DNA of 64,000 nucleotides from Ottowia flava (GTDB lineage Bacteria > Pseudomonadota > Gammaproteobacteria > Burkholderiales > Burkholderiaceae_C). Positions 34,121-42,943 of the stretch are shown here, one piece after another. Under the pieces are notes generated by a model. It had not been told where the DNA came from. It made no database searches and was given only the letters and a program-made list of their open reading frames with translations. The translations under genes and the position numbers were made by a program. The number at the start of each line of letters is the position of its first letter. The stretch's first letter is position 1. The stretch is from assembly GCF_008017535.1 (NCBI RefSeq), contig NZ_VRUA01000006.1:1-64000 (forward strand). The letters are read 5' to 3'.

Positions 34121-36487
34121 ATGAAATTCCGTTTCCCCATTGTCATCATCGACGAAGACTACCGCGCCGAGAACACGTCTGGCCTGGGCATCCGTGCGCT
34201 GGCCAAGGCCATCGAGGAAGAGGGCTTCGAGGTGGTGGGCGCCACCAGCTACGGCGATCTGTCCCAGTTTGCACAGCAGCAAAGCCGTGCCAGCGCCTTC
34301 ATTTTGTCGATCGACGACGAGGAGCTGGGCAGCGACCCCGAATCGCCCGAGTCCGACACCGCGGTGCAGGCGCTGCGCGCCTTCATCCAGGAAGTGCGGC
34401 GCAAGAACGAAGATGTGCCGATCTACCTGCACGGCGAAACCAAGACCAGCCAGCACCTGCCCAACGACGTGCTGCGCGAGCTGCACGGCTTTATCCACAT
34501 GTTCGAGGACACGCCCGAGTTCGTGGCCAAGCACATCGTGCGCGAGGCCAAGAGCTACCTGGAAGGCATTCAACCGCCGTTCTTCAAGGCGCTGCTCGAT
34601 TACGCCGAAGACGGCTCCTACAGTTGGCACTGTCCGGGGCATTCGGGCGGCGTGGCCTTCCTCAAATCGCCCATCGGCCAGATGTACCACCAGTTCTATG
34701 GCGAGAACATGCTGCGCGCCGACGTGTGCAATGCCGTTGAAGAGCTGGGCCAGCTGCTCGACCACAACGGCGCCATTGGCGAGTCTGAGCGCAACGCTGC
34801 GCGCATCTTCAACGCCGACCACTGCTTTTTTGTCACCAACGGCACCAGCACCAGCAACAAGATCGTCTGGCACCACACGGTGGCCCCGGGCGACGTGGTG
34901 GTGGTCGACCGCAATTGCCACAAAAGCAACCTGCACGCCATCATCATGACGGGTGCGATTCCCGTCTTCCTGAAGCCTACGCGCAACCATTTCGGCATCA
35001 TCGGGCCGATCCCGAAGAGTGAGTTCGAGCCCGCGACCATCCAGGCCAAGATTCGCGCCAACCCGCTGCTCAAACACGTCGACGCCGACAAGGTCAAGCC
35101 GCGCATCCTGACGCTCACGCAGTCCACTTACGACGGCGTGCTGTACGACACCGAGGCCATCAAGGGCATGCTGGACGGCTATGTCGACAACCTGCACTTT
35201 GACGAAGCCTGGCTGCCGCACGCCGCCTTCCACCCGTTCTACGGCAGCTACCACGCCATGGGCAAGAAGCGCGCGCGGCCGATGCAGTCGGTGGTGTATT
35301 CCACGCAGTCCATCCACAAGCTGCTGGCCGGTATCAGCCAGGCCAGCCACGTGCTGGTGCAGGACTCGCAGAACGTCAAGCTGGACCGCTACCTGTTCAA
35401 CGAGGCGTATCTGATGCACACCTCGACCAGCCCGCAGTACAGCATCATCGCCAGCTGCGACGTGGCCGCCGCCATGATGGAGCCGCCCGGCGGCACCGCC
35501 ATGGTTGAAGAAAGCATCAGCGAAGCGCTGGATTTCCGCCGCGCCATGCGCAAGGTGGAAGACGACTTCGGCAAGGGCGACTGGTGGTTCCAGGTCTGGG
35601 GCCCGGACAAGCTGGCCAAGCAGGGCATTGGCCGCTCGGACGACTGGATCATCAAGAACGGTAGCGCCAAGTCCAAAAGCTGGCACGGCTTTGGCAAGCT
35701 GGCCACGGGCTTCAACATGCTCGACCCGATCAAGGCCACCATCGTCACGCCCGGCCTCAACCTCGACGGCAAGTTCGACAAGACCGGCATTCCCGCCAGC
35801 ATCGTCACCAAGTTCCTGGCGGAGCACGGCGTGGTGGTCGAAAAGACGGGCCTCTACAGCTTCTTCATCATGTTCACCATCGGCATCACGAAGGGCCGCT
35901 GGAACACGCTGCTGACGGCGCTGCAGCAGTTCAAGGACGACTACGACCGCAATCAGCCGATGTGGCGGATCATGCCGGAGTTCTGCGCTCAGCACCGCCG
36001 CTACGAGCGCATGGGCCTGCGCGATCTGTGCCAGCATGTGCACCAGCTGTACGCGCGCTACGACATTGCGCGCCTGACCACCGACATGTACCTGTCCGAA
36101 CTGACGCCGGCCATGATTCCTGCGGACGCCTACGCCTGCATCGCGCGCCGTCAGGTCGAGCGGGTCGAGATCGACAAGCTCGAAGGGCGCATCACCACCG
36201 CGCTGATCACGCCGTACCCACCGGGTATCCCGCTGCTGATCCCGGGCGAGGTGTTCAACAAGAAGATCGTCGACTACCTGAAGTTCGCGCGCGACTTTGC
36301 CGTGGAGTGCCCTGGTTTCGAGACCGATATCCATGGCCTGGTTGAGGTCAAGGACGACGACGGCAAGGTTCGGTATTTTGCGGACTGTGTGGCGCAGGGC
36401 AGTGTGCCCAAGCAGATTGCCCCGGTGACCGACATCCAGGACATGATCGCCACCGCTTCCGACTCACCCTACAAGAGCAACTTCTGA
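34121..36487 (+). CDS. Arginine/lysine/ornithine decarboxylase (PLP, acid-resistance type)
   Basis: This 788-residue decarboxylase of fold type I has an N-terminal response-regulator-like wing domain (residues 1-130, FPIVIIDEDYRAENTSGLGI), the aminotransferase-like core and the C-terminal domain. The PLP lysine is K400 in STQSIHKLLAGISQASH, and HFDEAWLPHAAFHPF carries the PLP-contacting aspartate. It would decarboxylate a basic amino acid, consuming protons. I cannot assign arginine versus lysine with confidence. The ATG at 34121 aligns with the family; the frame extends far upstream without homology. Confidence 0.9.
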   Translation: MKFRFPIVIIDEDYRAENTSGLGIRALAKAIEEEGFEVVGATSYGDLSQFAQQQSRASAFILSIDDEELGSDPESPESDTAVQALRAFIQEVRRKNEDVPIYLHGETKTSQHLPNDVLRELHGFIHMFEDTPEFVAKHIVREAKSYLEGIQPPFFKALLDYAEDGSYSWHCPGHSGGVAFLKSPIGQMYHQFYGENMLRADVCNAVEELGQLLDHNGAIGESERNAARIFNADHCFFVTNGTSTSNKIVWHHTVAPGDVVVVDRNCHKSNLHAIIMTGAIPVFLKPTRNHFGIIGPIPKSEFEPATIQAKIRANPLLKHVDADKVKPRILTLTQSTYDGVLYDTEAIKGMLDGYVDNLHFDEAWLPHAAFHPFYGSYHAMGKKRARPMQSVVYSTQSIHKLLAGISQASHVLVQDSQNVKLDRYLFNEAYLMHTSTSPQYSIIASCDVAAAMMEPPGGTAMVEESISEALDFRRAMRKVEDDFGKGDWWFQVWGPDKLAKQGIGRSDDWIIKNGSAKSKSWHGFGKLATGFNMLDPIKATIVTPGLNLDGKFDKTGIPASIVTKFLAEHGVVVEKTGLYSFFIMFTIGITKGRWNTLLTALQQFKDDYDRNQPMWRIMPEFCAQHRRYERMGLRDLCQHVHQLYARYDIARLTTDMYLSELTPAMIPADAYACIARRQVERVEIDKLEGRITTALITPYPPGIPLLIPGEVFNKKIVDYLKFARDFAVECPGFETDIHGLVEVKDDDGKVRYFADCVAQGSVPKQIAPVTDIQDMIATASDSPYKSNF

Positions 36488-36560
36488 CCACCGGCGTTCG
36501 CGCCAGGTCGTTTCTGCGGTTAACCTAGCAGTCCTAACCGACCACTTGAAAGGAGAAACG

Positions 36561-36785
36561 ATGTTTCCTGAATACCGCGAGCTCATCACGCGCTTGAAGG
36601 CGGAAGGTACGAACCAGCGCTTTTTGCACCTGTTCGAGAAGCACAACGACTTGGACCACAAGATTTCGGGCATGGAGCTGCACGACGCGGGCGGCGTGCA
36701 CACCGAGATCGAAGCGCTGAAGAAGGAAAAACTGCGCATCAAGGACGAGCTGTACAGCTTGCTCAGACAGGAAGCGGCGGCCTGA
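36561..36785 (+). CDS. YdcH family (DUF465) small protein
   Basis: This 74-residue helical protein starts MFPEYRELITRLKAEGTNQR, continues FLHLFEKHNDLDHKI and ends KKEKLRIKDELYSLLRQEAA. This is the complete DUF465 pattern: two helices that form a hairpin. Function is unknown. The ATG at 36561 has a good AAAGGAGA eight bases upstream, favouring it over an upstream in-frame codon. It follows the decarboxylase by 73 bases and is closed by a strong terminator. Confidence 0.9.
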   Translation: MFPEYRELITRLKAEGTNQRFLHLFEKHNDLDHKISGMELHDAGGVHTEIEALKKEKLRIKDELYSLLRQEAAA

Positions 36786-36831
36786 CAGTCAGGCCACGCC
36801 CACGCACGCTGCCTCGCGCAGCGTGACGCCC

Positions 36832-36857
36832 ACCCGCTTCGGCGGGTTTTGTTTTTT
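36832..36857 (+). terminator. Rho-independent terminator after the ydcH-like gene
   Basis: ACCCGC (36832-36837) and GCGGGT (36842-36847) pair around TTCG, followed by TTTGTTTTTT. It closes the decarboxylase/ydcH transcript and directly abuts a copy of the dispersed repeat. Confidence 0.9.
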
Positions 36858-36917
36858 CAAGCCAGATGGGCTTCCAGCGCTACAGCCACCTGCGCAGGCA
36901 GCTTCTGAAAAGATAGC
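36857..36917 (+). repeat. Dispersed ~60 bp repeat, copy 2
   Basis: TCAAGCCAGATGGGCTTCCA, then GCGCTACAGCCACCTGCGCA and GGCAGCTTCTG...GATAGC, aligns along its length with the copy at 44121-44184 in the same orientation. Confidence 0.75.
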
Positions 36918-36976
36918 AAAAAAGTGCGGCAAGCTGCCGTGGTGCAGCACCGTGCCGGTGCCTGTTTCTGGGTAGG

Positions 36977-37879
36977 TCAGCGCAGCGGGCGAAAGCGCGG
37001 CTCGTCCGTGCGCACGCGCACGAGGCTGGCAAAGCGCGGCAGCCCGCTTTTCTCGTGCAGTCCGCGGTAGCGGTAAGTGACCCAGCTGCCAACCGGCGGC
37101 GGGTCGGCGCGCTGCGCGTCGGTCAAGCCCGAGCCCAGCCGAAAGCGCCGGCCTTCGGGCGTTTCCACCAGCAGCGCGCCCAGGCGCCCAGCGTACTTGC
37201 CCTGGCCCGGCAGGTGGCCGACGACGCGCGCCTCGGCGTCGTCGTGCAGTTTGAGCTTGAGCAACTCGTCGCCCCGTCCCACGCGGTAGGGCGCGTCGCC
37301 GCGGTGCAGCATCAGGCCTTCGCCGCCGCCCGCCACCACCTCGCGCAGCAGCGCCTGCAAGGCGGTTTCGGTCGCCACACGGCGCTGCGGCACGGCCTGC
37401 AGCGTGGGCGACTTGGCCTGCGCGATGCGGGTGTTCAACACGGCCAGCCGCGCGCTGAAGTCGCCTGCATGCGCCGGCCAGTCGAACACCATGAAGCGCA
37501 GACGGCGCCAGGCGGCGTCGTCGGGCTGCAGGCGGGCGATGGTGGACTGGGCGTGTTCGAACGCGCCGCGGCCGGCCCACAGCTCGCCATCCATGGGCTC
37601 GGCCGGCCAGCCGGCGGTGAACCACGCGGGGACGTTGACGCGCTCGCCGCCACGCGTGATCAGCTGGCGGCCGTCCCAGTAGCCGCGCACGCCGTCGTAC
37701 TTCTCACTGACCCAGTAGGCGGTGACGTCCAGCCCAGGGCGCCAGCGGCCGGCCAGTTGCAGCGCAGGCGCGGCCGAAGGTGCGTTGGCCGAAGGGTTGG
37801 AAGAAGGCGACTCGGCGGCCCAGACGGGCGTGCAGATCGCCGCTGCCAGTCCTGACCACAACAGCTGGCGCCGCTTCAT
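36977..37879 (-). CDS. Periplasmic ATP-dependent DNA ligase (LigE type)
   Basis: This 300-residue minimal DNA ligase has a signal peptide (MKRRQLLWSGLAAAICTPVW, cleaved near AAE). The adenylation lysine is K60 in SEKYDGVRGYWDG. Downstream nucleotidyltransferase motifs are MDGELWAGRGAFE, FMVFDWPAHAGDF, GGGEGLMLHR and LLKLKLHDDAEARV, followed by an OB fold (FRLGSGLTDAQR). LigE proteins act in the periplasm, possibly on incoming DNA during competence or on extracellular DNA. It is monocistronic between two copies of the dispersed repeat. Confidence 0.88.
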   Translation of the reverse strand: MKRRQLLWSGLAAAICTPVWAAESPSSNPSANAPSAAPALQLAGRWRPGLDVTAYWVSEKYDGVRGYWDGRQLITRGGERVNVPAWFTAGWPAEPMDGELWAGRGAFEHAQSTIARLQPDDAAWRRLRFMVFDWPAHAGDFSARLAVLNTRIAQAKSPTLQAVPQRRVATETALQALLREVVAGGGEGLMLHRGDAPYRVGRGDELLKLKLHDDAEARVVGHLPGQGKYAGRLGALLVETPEGRRFRLGSGLTDAQRADPPPVGSWVTYRYRGLHEKSGLPRFASLVRVRTDEPRFRPLR

Positions 37880-37942
37880 GCTATCTAAAAAGTAGCTGCT
37901 CGCGCAGATGGTTGTAGGACGGACGGTCGATTTGGCTTGAAA
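37880..37942 (-). repeat. Dispersed ~60 bp repeat, copy 3
   Basis: Read on the minus strand it gives TTTCAAGCCAAATCGACC, then TCCTACAACCATCTGCGCGA and GCAGCTACTTTTTAGATAGC. It is the inverted counterpart of copies 2 and 4 and starts right at the ligE start codon. Confidence 0.78.
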
Positions 37943-37956
37943 TCGCCCCTTGGCGA

Positions 37957-38760
37957 TCAGCCCACCATGTCGGCCGACAAACCGGCCGTCTGGCTGAAGC
38001 CACCGTCGACGTAGGTGATCTCGGCCGTCACGCCGCTGGCCAGGTCGCTCAGCAGGAAGGCGGCGACGTTGCCCACGTCCTCAATCGTCACGTTGCGGCG
38101 CAGCGGTGAGGCGCTGGCGACGTAGCCCAGCAGCTTGCCGAAGTCCTTGATGCCGCTGGCGGCCAGGGTTTTGATCGGCCCGGCGCTGATGCCGTTGACG
38201 CGGATGCCCTTGCCGCCCAGCGCTTCAGCCATGTAGCGCACGCTGGCTTCCAGGCTGGCCTTGGCCAGGCCCATGGTGTTGTAGTTGGGGATGCTGCGCA
38301 GCGCACCCAGGTAAGACAGCGTCAGCAGCGAGGCCTTGTCGCTCAGGTAGGGCAGGGCCGCCTTGGCCATGCCGGGGAAGCTGTAGGCGCTGATGTCGTG
38401 GGCGATGCGGTAGTTCTCGCGCGAGAGGCCATCGAAGAAGTTGCCGGTAATCGCCTCGCGCGGCGCAAAGCCGATGGCGTGCACGAAGCCGTCGAACTTG
38501 CCCCAGGCGTCGCCGATACCCTTGAAGGTGGCTTCAATCTGCTCGTCGTTGCCCACGTCGCAGTCGAAGATCAGCTTGGAGTCGAACTCGGCGGCGAATT
38601 CCGTGATGCGGTCCTTGAAGCGCTCGCCCACGTAGCTGAAGGCCAGCTCGGCACCCTGCTGGCGGCAGGCGCGTGCAATGCCGTAGGCGATGGAGCGGTT
38701 GGACAACACGCCGGTGATCAGCAGCTTCTTGCCGCTCAGAAAGCCGGTGGGGTGGGACAT
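37957..38760 (-). CDS. fabI: Enoyl-ACP reductase FabI (NADH)
   Basis: This 267-residue short-chain reductase starts MSHPTGFLSGKKLLITGVLS, with the FabI nucleotide signature GVLSNRSIAYGIARAC. The catalytic Y-x6-K appears in YNTMGLAKASLEA, and the substrate loop and C-terminal TYVDGGFSQTAG are present. It catalyses the last step of each fatty-acid elongation cycle. The ATG at 38760 with AGGA upstream fits the family; a longer frame extends over the divergent yejA promoter. The neighbouring yejA gene is divergent with 94 bases between. Confidence 0.95.
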   Translation of the reverse strand: MSHPTGFLSGKKLLITGVLSNRSIAYGIARACRQQGAELAFSYVGERFKDRITEFAAEFDSKLIFDCDVGNDEQIEATFKGIGDAWGKFDGFVHAIGFAPREAITGNFFDGLSRENYRIAHDISAYSFPGMAKAALPYLSDKASLLTLSYLGALRSIPNYNTMGLAKASLEASVRYMAEALGGKGIRVNGISAGPIKTLAASGIKDFGKLLGYVASASPLRRNVTIEDVGNVAAFLLSDLASGVTAEITYVDGGFSQTAGLSADMVG

Positions 38761-38854
38761 GCGAGGTTCTCCTGTGGATGTGCTGCGAGCGGCCGCGCCG
38801 CGGGGGTGTCCCGCCTGAAAAAGCGACCGCCGAATTTGGCGGCAGAATTGTCGC

Positions 38855-40666
38855 ATGCGTGTTTGGCTTGCCACTGCCGGTCTGATGCTGTGCGCCCCGG
38901 TGTGGGCGGCGCACGGCTACGCCCTGTGGGGCGACATGAAGTACCCCGCGGGCTTTGATCATTTTTCCTACGTCAACCCGGCTGCGCCCAAGGGCGGCGA
39001 GATCCGCCTGGTCAGCAACCTGCGCGTGTCGACGTTCGACAAGTACAACCCGTTCACCATCAAGGGCAACGCGCCGGCGTATTTGTCGCAGCTGATGTTC
39101 GATTCGCTGCTGACCGGCTCGCTGGATGAGGAAGGCGCGGCCTACGGCTTGCTGGCCGAGGATGTCACCGTCGCGCCCGACGGCCTGTCGGCCACCTTCC
39201 GCCTGCGGCCCGAGGCGCGCTTTCACAATGGCGACGCGGTGCTGGCGGCCGACGTCAAGCACAGCTACGACACGCTGATGGGCCCGCACACCTCGCCCGC
39301 CTACAAGACCGTGCTGGCCGACGTGGCGGGGCTGGACGTGGTCAACACGCGCACCGTGCGCTACCGCTTCAGGCAGCCCAACCGCGAGTTGCCGCTTACC
39401 GTGGGCGGTCTGCCGGTGTTCAGCCGGAAATGGGGCGCGGGCAAGCCCTTCAACGAGGTGGTGATGGACGAGCCGATCGGCTCGGGCCCGTACAAGATCG
39501 GCCCGGTGAAGTTCGGCAAGGACATCACCTATGTGCGCGACCCGAAGTACTGGGCGCGTGACTTGAATGTGCGCAAGGGCACGGCCAACTTCGACCGCGT
39601 GCTGGTCAAGATCTACAAGGACAACACGGCGCGGCTGGAGGCGCTGAAGGCCGGTGAATTCGATCTGATGGCGTTTTACTCGGCGGGCGACTGGGCGCGC
39701 CGCGTCAATGGCAAGCGCTTCGATTCGGGCGAACTGGTCAAGGGCGAATTCAAGCACCAGCGGCCCACGGGCTTTCAAAGCTATGTGCTCAACACGCGCC
39801 GCCCGCTGCTGCAAGACGTCCGCGTGCGCCAGGCGCTGGGCATGGCGATCGACTTCGAGTGGATGAACCGCACCATGTTCTACAGCGCGTACCAGCGCGT
39901 GCACGGGTTGTTCGGCAACACCAGCTGCGCCGCCACCGGCATGCCCAGCGAAGCGGAATTGGCGCTGATGGCGCCGTTCCGCCAGCAGATACCGGCCGCC
40001 GCTTTCGGCCCCACCTACGCACCGCCGCGCACCGACCAGCCCAAAGACCCGAAAGTCGGTGGCCTGCGCGAAAACCTCCGACAGGCCCAGGCACTGCTGC
40101 GCGAAGCCGGCTGGACGGTGCAGGACGGCGTGCTGCGCAACGCCCAGGGGCAGCCCATGGTGCTGGAGTACCTGGACAGCGCCGAAACCGGCGCGCGTGT
40201 GGTGTCCCCCTGGATCCGCAACCTGGAAAAGCTGGGCGTGCAGCTGAACTTCCGGCCCGTCGACTTCGCGCTCTACCAGCAGAGGCTGCAGAAGTTTGAA
40301 TTCGACATCACCAGCATCGCCTACGGCGGCACGCCCAACCCCGGCCAGGAATACGCCGACCTGTTCGGCAGCCAAGCCGCCGACACGGAAGATTCAGGCA
40401 ACTTCGCTGGCGTCAAAAGCCCCGCCGTCGACAGCCTGATCAGCCACATGGTCGGCGCCAAAACGCACGACGACTACCTGGCCGCCTGCCGCGCACTCGA
40501 GCGCGTCGTCAGCCACAGCCATTACCTGTTGCCCCAGTGGTATTCCGCTACCCACCGTCTGGCCTACAACGCCTGGCGCCTGGCGCTGCCGCAGGTCGTG
40601 CCGCCGTACTTTCAAGGCGAAACCTGGGCGGTGGATACGTGGTGGGCGAAGCATGTCCAGAAGTGA
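38855..40666 (+). CDS. yejA: YejA-like periplasmic peptide-binding protein
   Basis: This 603-residue family 5 solute-binding protein has a signal peptide ending in VWAAHG. The mature start HGYALWGDMKYPAGFDHFSY and the segment KGGEIRLVSNLRVSTFDKYN match YejA. Other SBP_bac_5 blocks are MFDSLLTGSLDEEGAAYGLL, EARFHNGDAVLAADVKHSYD and GSGPYKIGPVKFGKDITYVR. YejABEF imports oligopeptides and microcin C-like compounds. Unlike the usual operon, an acyltransferase gene separates it from yejB. Confidence 0.9.
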   Translation: MRVWLATAGLMLCAPVWAAHGYALWGDMKYPAGFDHFSYVNPAAPKGGEIRLVSNLRVSTFDKYNPFTIKGNAPAYLSQLMFDSLLTGSLDEEGAAYGLLAEDVTVAPDGLSATFRLRPEARFHNGDAVLAADVKHSYDTLMGPHTSPAYKTVLADVAGLDVVNTRTVRYRFRQPNRELPLTVGGLPVFSRKWGAGKPFNEVVMDEPIGSGPYKIGPVKFGKDITYVRDPKYWARDLNVRKGTANFDRVLVKIYKDNTARLEALKAGEFDLMAFYSAGDWARRVNGKRFDSGELVKGEFKHQRPTGFQSYVLNTRRPLLQDVRVRQALGMAIDFEWMNRTMFYSAYQRVHGLFGNTSCAATGMPSEAELALMAPFRQQIPAAAFGPTYAPPRTDQPKDPKVGGLRENLRQAQALLREAGWTVQDGVLRNAQGQPMVLEYLDSAETGARVVSPWIRNLEKLGVQLNFRPVDFALYQQRLQKFEFDITSIAYGGTPNPGQEYADLFGSQAADTEDSGNFAGVKSPAVDSLISHMVGAKTHDDYLAACRALERVVSHSHYLLPQWYSATHRLAYNAWRLALPQVVPPYFQGETWAVDTWWAKHVQK

Positions 40667-40752
40667 TTTGATCGACGCGAAATCTGGCCCCGCGCCAAGC
40701 GTGCCTGTTTCCCCACAGTCAGGTGCCTTCTCTGCCGTTGTCTGCGGGGCCC

Positions 40753-41895
40753 ATGGTGCCCCATGATTCCGTGGTCCGGCTGACCGGGCTGGACACCTTG
40801 CGCGCCATCGCGATCGTGCATGTGGTGCTTGCCCACGGTGCGATGGCTTTTATGCCAGATCTGCCGGGCATCAGTGGCCACGTTGTCTGGCTTCTGATCG
40901 CGACCAATTTCGGGGTGCCGTTGTTCTTTGTGCTGAGCGGTTTTTTGATCACGCGGCAACTGGCGAGCGGCATACCCGTCACCACGTTCTATCGGCACCG
41001 CTTGGCCAAGATCTATCCCATGTTCGTGCTGGCCGTCATCGTGTTCGGGTGGTTGAATGGTGTGACGGACGCCAGGGTCTGGTTGCTGCATCTGACGGCG
41101 TTGCACAACGGCAGTGCCTCTATCTCCTCCGGCATGTCGGGACATTTGTGGAGTCTGGCGGTGGAGATCCAGTTCTACGCGCTCGCACCGATGCTGTTTT
41201 GGGCGGCGTATCGATGGCTGAGGCCGCGCAGCATTGCGGCGCTCGCGGTCGTGGTGTGGATTGGGCACGCGGCGTACCTCTTGGGGGCGCCACCCACGCA
41301 GGAAGCGCGCCTGGCGGCGTTGCTCAATGTCTACCAGTTCACCAGCTTCAATATCGTCGCCTTGTTGATGGGCGCCATGTTGTACCGCGCTCAGGCCGAA
41401 GGACAAGCTTGGCGCGGTGCATTGCCATTGGGCTTAGTCGCCGCGCTGGCCATGCCGCTGATCTGCATGTTGGTGATACCGAGCTTGCGCGCGGACCAGG
41501 CCGATCTGACCCAGACGGCGTCTGTGCTGGCGTTGCTGACATTGATCACATTGCCGCCCGTCGCATCGGTGTGCCTCGCCTACCTGACTTTGCGGCGCAA
41601 CTGGTTCTCGGGCCCTCGCTGGCGTCCGGTGGCTGCCTTCATCGCGGCCATCAGTTACCAGTGGTACCTGTGGCATCCGCTGGTGCTGTTGGGCACGCAT
41701 CGCCTTGCCACGCGTAGTCCCGAGGTGGGTGCCTGGATGCAGAGCCGGCCGTGGCTGACGTTGCTGGGGTACGTGGTGAGTTCGGCGCTGCTGGGGTGGC
41801 TGAGTTTCCGTTGGTTGGAACGCCCTCTACACCGCTGGTTGCTCTCGCGTCCCAAGAGGGATAAGGGCTTGACGAAACAGCCGACGTCGGGATGA
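40753..41895 (+). CDS. Acyltransferase family 3 membrane protein (OafA/YrhL type)
   Basis: This 380-residue integral membrane protein has about ten helices. It has the family's N-terminal block RLTGLDTLRAIAIVHVVLAH, the helix-2 motif GVPLFFVLSGFLITRQL and SGHLWSLAVEIQFYALAP, whose glutamate is conserved. Such enzymes transfer acyl groups (often acetyl) to surface sugars or lipids; the acceptor is unknown here. The ATG at 40753 is preferred over a GTG at 40723. It is an unexpected occupant of the yej operon, lying between yejA and yejB in the same direction, and seems to be a separate insertion. Confidence 0.85.
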   Translation: MVPHDSVVRLTGLDTLRAIAIVHVVLAHGAMAFMPDLPGISGHVVWLLIATNFGVPLFFVLSGFLITRQLASGIPVTTFYRHRLAKIYPMFVLAVIVFGWLNGVTDARVWLLHLTALHNGSASISSGMSGHLWSLAVEIQFYALAPMLFWAAYRWLRPRSIAALAVVVWIGHAAYLLGAPPTQEARLAALLNVYQFTSFNIVALLMGAMLYRAQAEGQAWRGALPLGLVAALAMPLICMLVIPSLRADQADLTQTASVLALLTLITLPPVASVCLAYLTLRRNWFSGPRWRPVAAFIAAISYQWYLWHPLVLLGTHRLATRSPEVGAWMQSRPWLTLLGYVVSSALLGWLSFRWLERPLHRWLLSRPKRDKGLTKQPTSG

Positions 41896-41913
41896 CACAA
41901 TGGGCGCCGCCTC

Positions 41914-42942
41914 ATGTTCGTCTACATCCTCAAGCGCCTCCTGCTCATGCTGCCCACCTTGCTGGGCGTGCTGCTGCTGACTTTCGCGGTGATCCAGTTC
42001 GTGCCCGGCGGCCCGGTGGAGCAGTACCTAGCCGAGGCGCGCGCTGGTGCGGGCGGCGGTGCGGAGGGCGGGGGCATGGCTTACCGCGGCGCGCAGGGCG
42101 TGGACCCGAAGCGGCTGGAGGAAATCAAGAAGCTGTACGGCTTTGACAAGCCCGCGCCCGAGCGCTTCATGCAGATGCTCGGGCAGTTCGCGCGGTTCGA
42201 CTTGGGGCGCAGCTTTTTCCAGAACAAGGACGTGTGGCAGCTGATCCGCGAAAAGCTGCCGGTGTCGATCAGCCTGGGGCTGTGGACCTTTTTCATCAGC
42301 TACCTGATCAGCGTGCCGCTGGGTGTGGCCAAGGCGGTGCGGGCCGGCTCGCGCTTTGATTTCGTCACCACGCTGATCGTGTTGATTGGTTACGCGATCC
42401 CGGGCTTCGTGCTGGGCGTGGCGCTGCTGGTGATTTTTGGCGGGCAGCTGCAGTGGTTTCCGCTGCGCGGGCTGACCTCGGCCAACTTTGACGAACTGAG
42501 CTGGGGCGGCAAGATCGTGGACTACCTTTGGCACATCACGCTGCCGGTGACGGCTATGGTGCTGGGCAGCTTTGCCGTCACGGCCATGCTGACCAAGAAC
42601 TCGTTCCTGGAAGAGATCCGCAAGCAGTACGTGCTGACCGCGCGCGCCAAGGGGCTGACGGATCGGCAGGTGCTGTGGAAGCACGTGTTCCGCAACGCGC
42701 TGATTCCCATCGTGACCGGCTTTCCGGCCGCCTTCATCGGTGCGTTTTTCACCGGCTCGCTGTTGATCGAGACGCTGTTCTCACTCGACGGGCTGGGCCT
42801 GCTCAGTTACGAAAGCGTGATCCGGCGCGACTACCCGGTGGTGCTGGGCACGCTGTTCCTGTTCACGCTGATCGGTCTGGTGACCAAGCTGATCAGCGAC
42901 CTGTGCTACGTCTGGGTCGACCCCCGGGTGAAGTTCGACTGA
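41914..42942 (+). CDS. yejB: YejB-like ABC transporter permease
   Basis: This 342-residue permease starts MFVYILKRLLLMLPTLLGVL, with the extended periplasmic insert of YejB (PGGPVEQYLAEARAG then MAYRGAQGVDPKRLEEIKKL). The DppB-like core follows, with the EAA loop around NSFLEEIRKQYVLTARAKGL and FRNALIPIVTGFPAAFIGAF. Six helices are expected. It pairs with YejE, which begins one base after its stop. The strong match over the insert supports Yej rather than Dpp/Opp. Confidence 0.92.
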   Translation: MFVYILKRLLLMLPTLLGVLLLTFAVIQFVPGGPVEQYLAEARAGAGGGAEGGGMAYRGAQGVDPKRLEEIKKLYGFDKPAPERFMQMLGQFARFDLGRSFFQNKDVWQLIREKLPVSISLGLWTFFISYLISVPLGVAKAVRAGSRFDFVTTLIVLIGYAIPGFVLGVALLVIFGGQLQWFPLRGLTSANFDELSWGGKIVDYLWHITLPVTAMVLGSFAVTAMLTKNSFLEEIRKQYVLTARAKGLTDRQVLWKHVFRNALIPIVTGFPAAFIGAFFTGSLLIETLFSLDGLGLLSYESVIRRDYPVVLGTLFLFTLIGLVTKLISDLCYVWVDPRVKFD

Positions 42943-42943
42943 G

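Noticed and set aside
33761-36334. 857-residue open frame on the minus strand opposite the decarboxylase
   Set aside because: It is the GC-driven antisense shadow of a well-supported PLP decarboxylase; the translation has no domain and is rich in H, A, V, L and D in a way typical of antisense frames.
38534-40375. 613-residue minus-strand frame opposite yejA
   Set aside because: Antisense shadow of yejA; it also runs into fabI out of frame and shows no motif.
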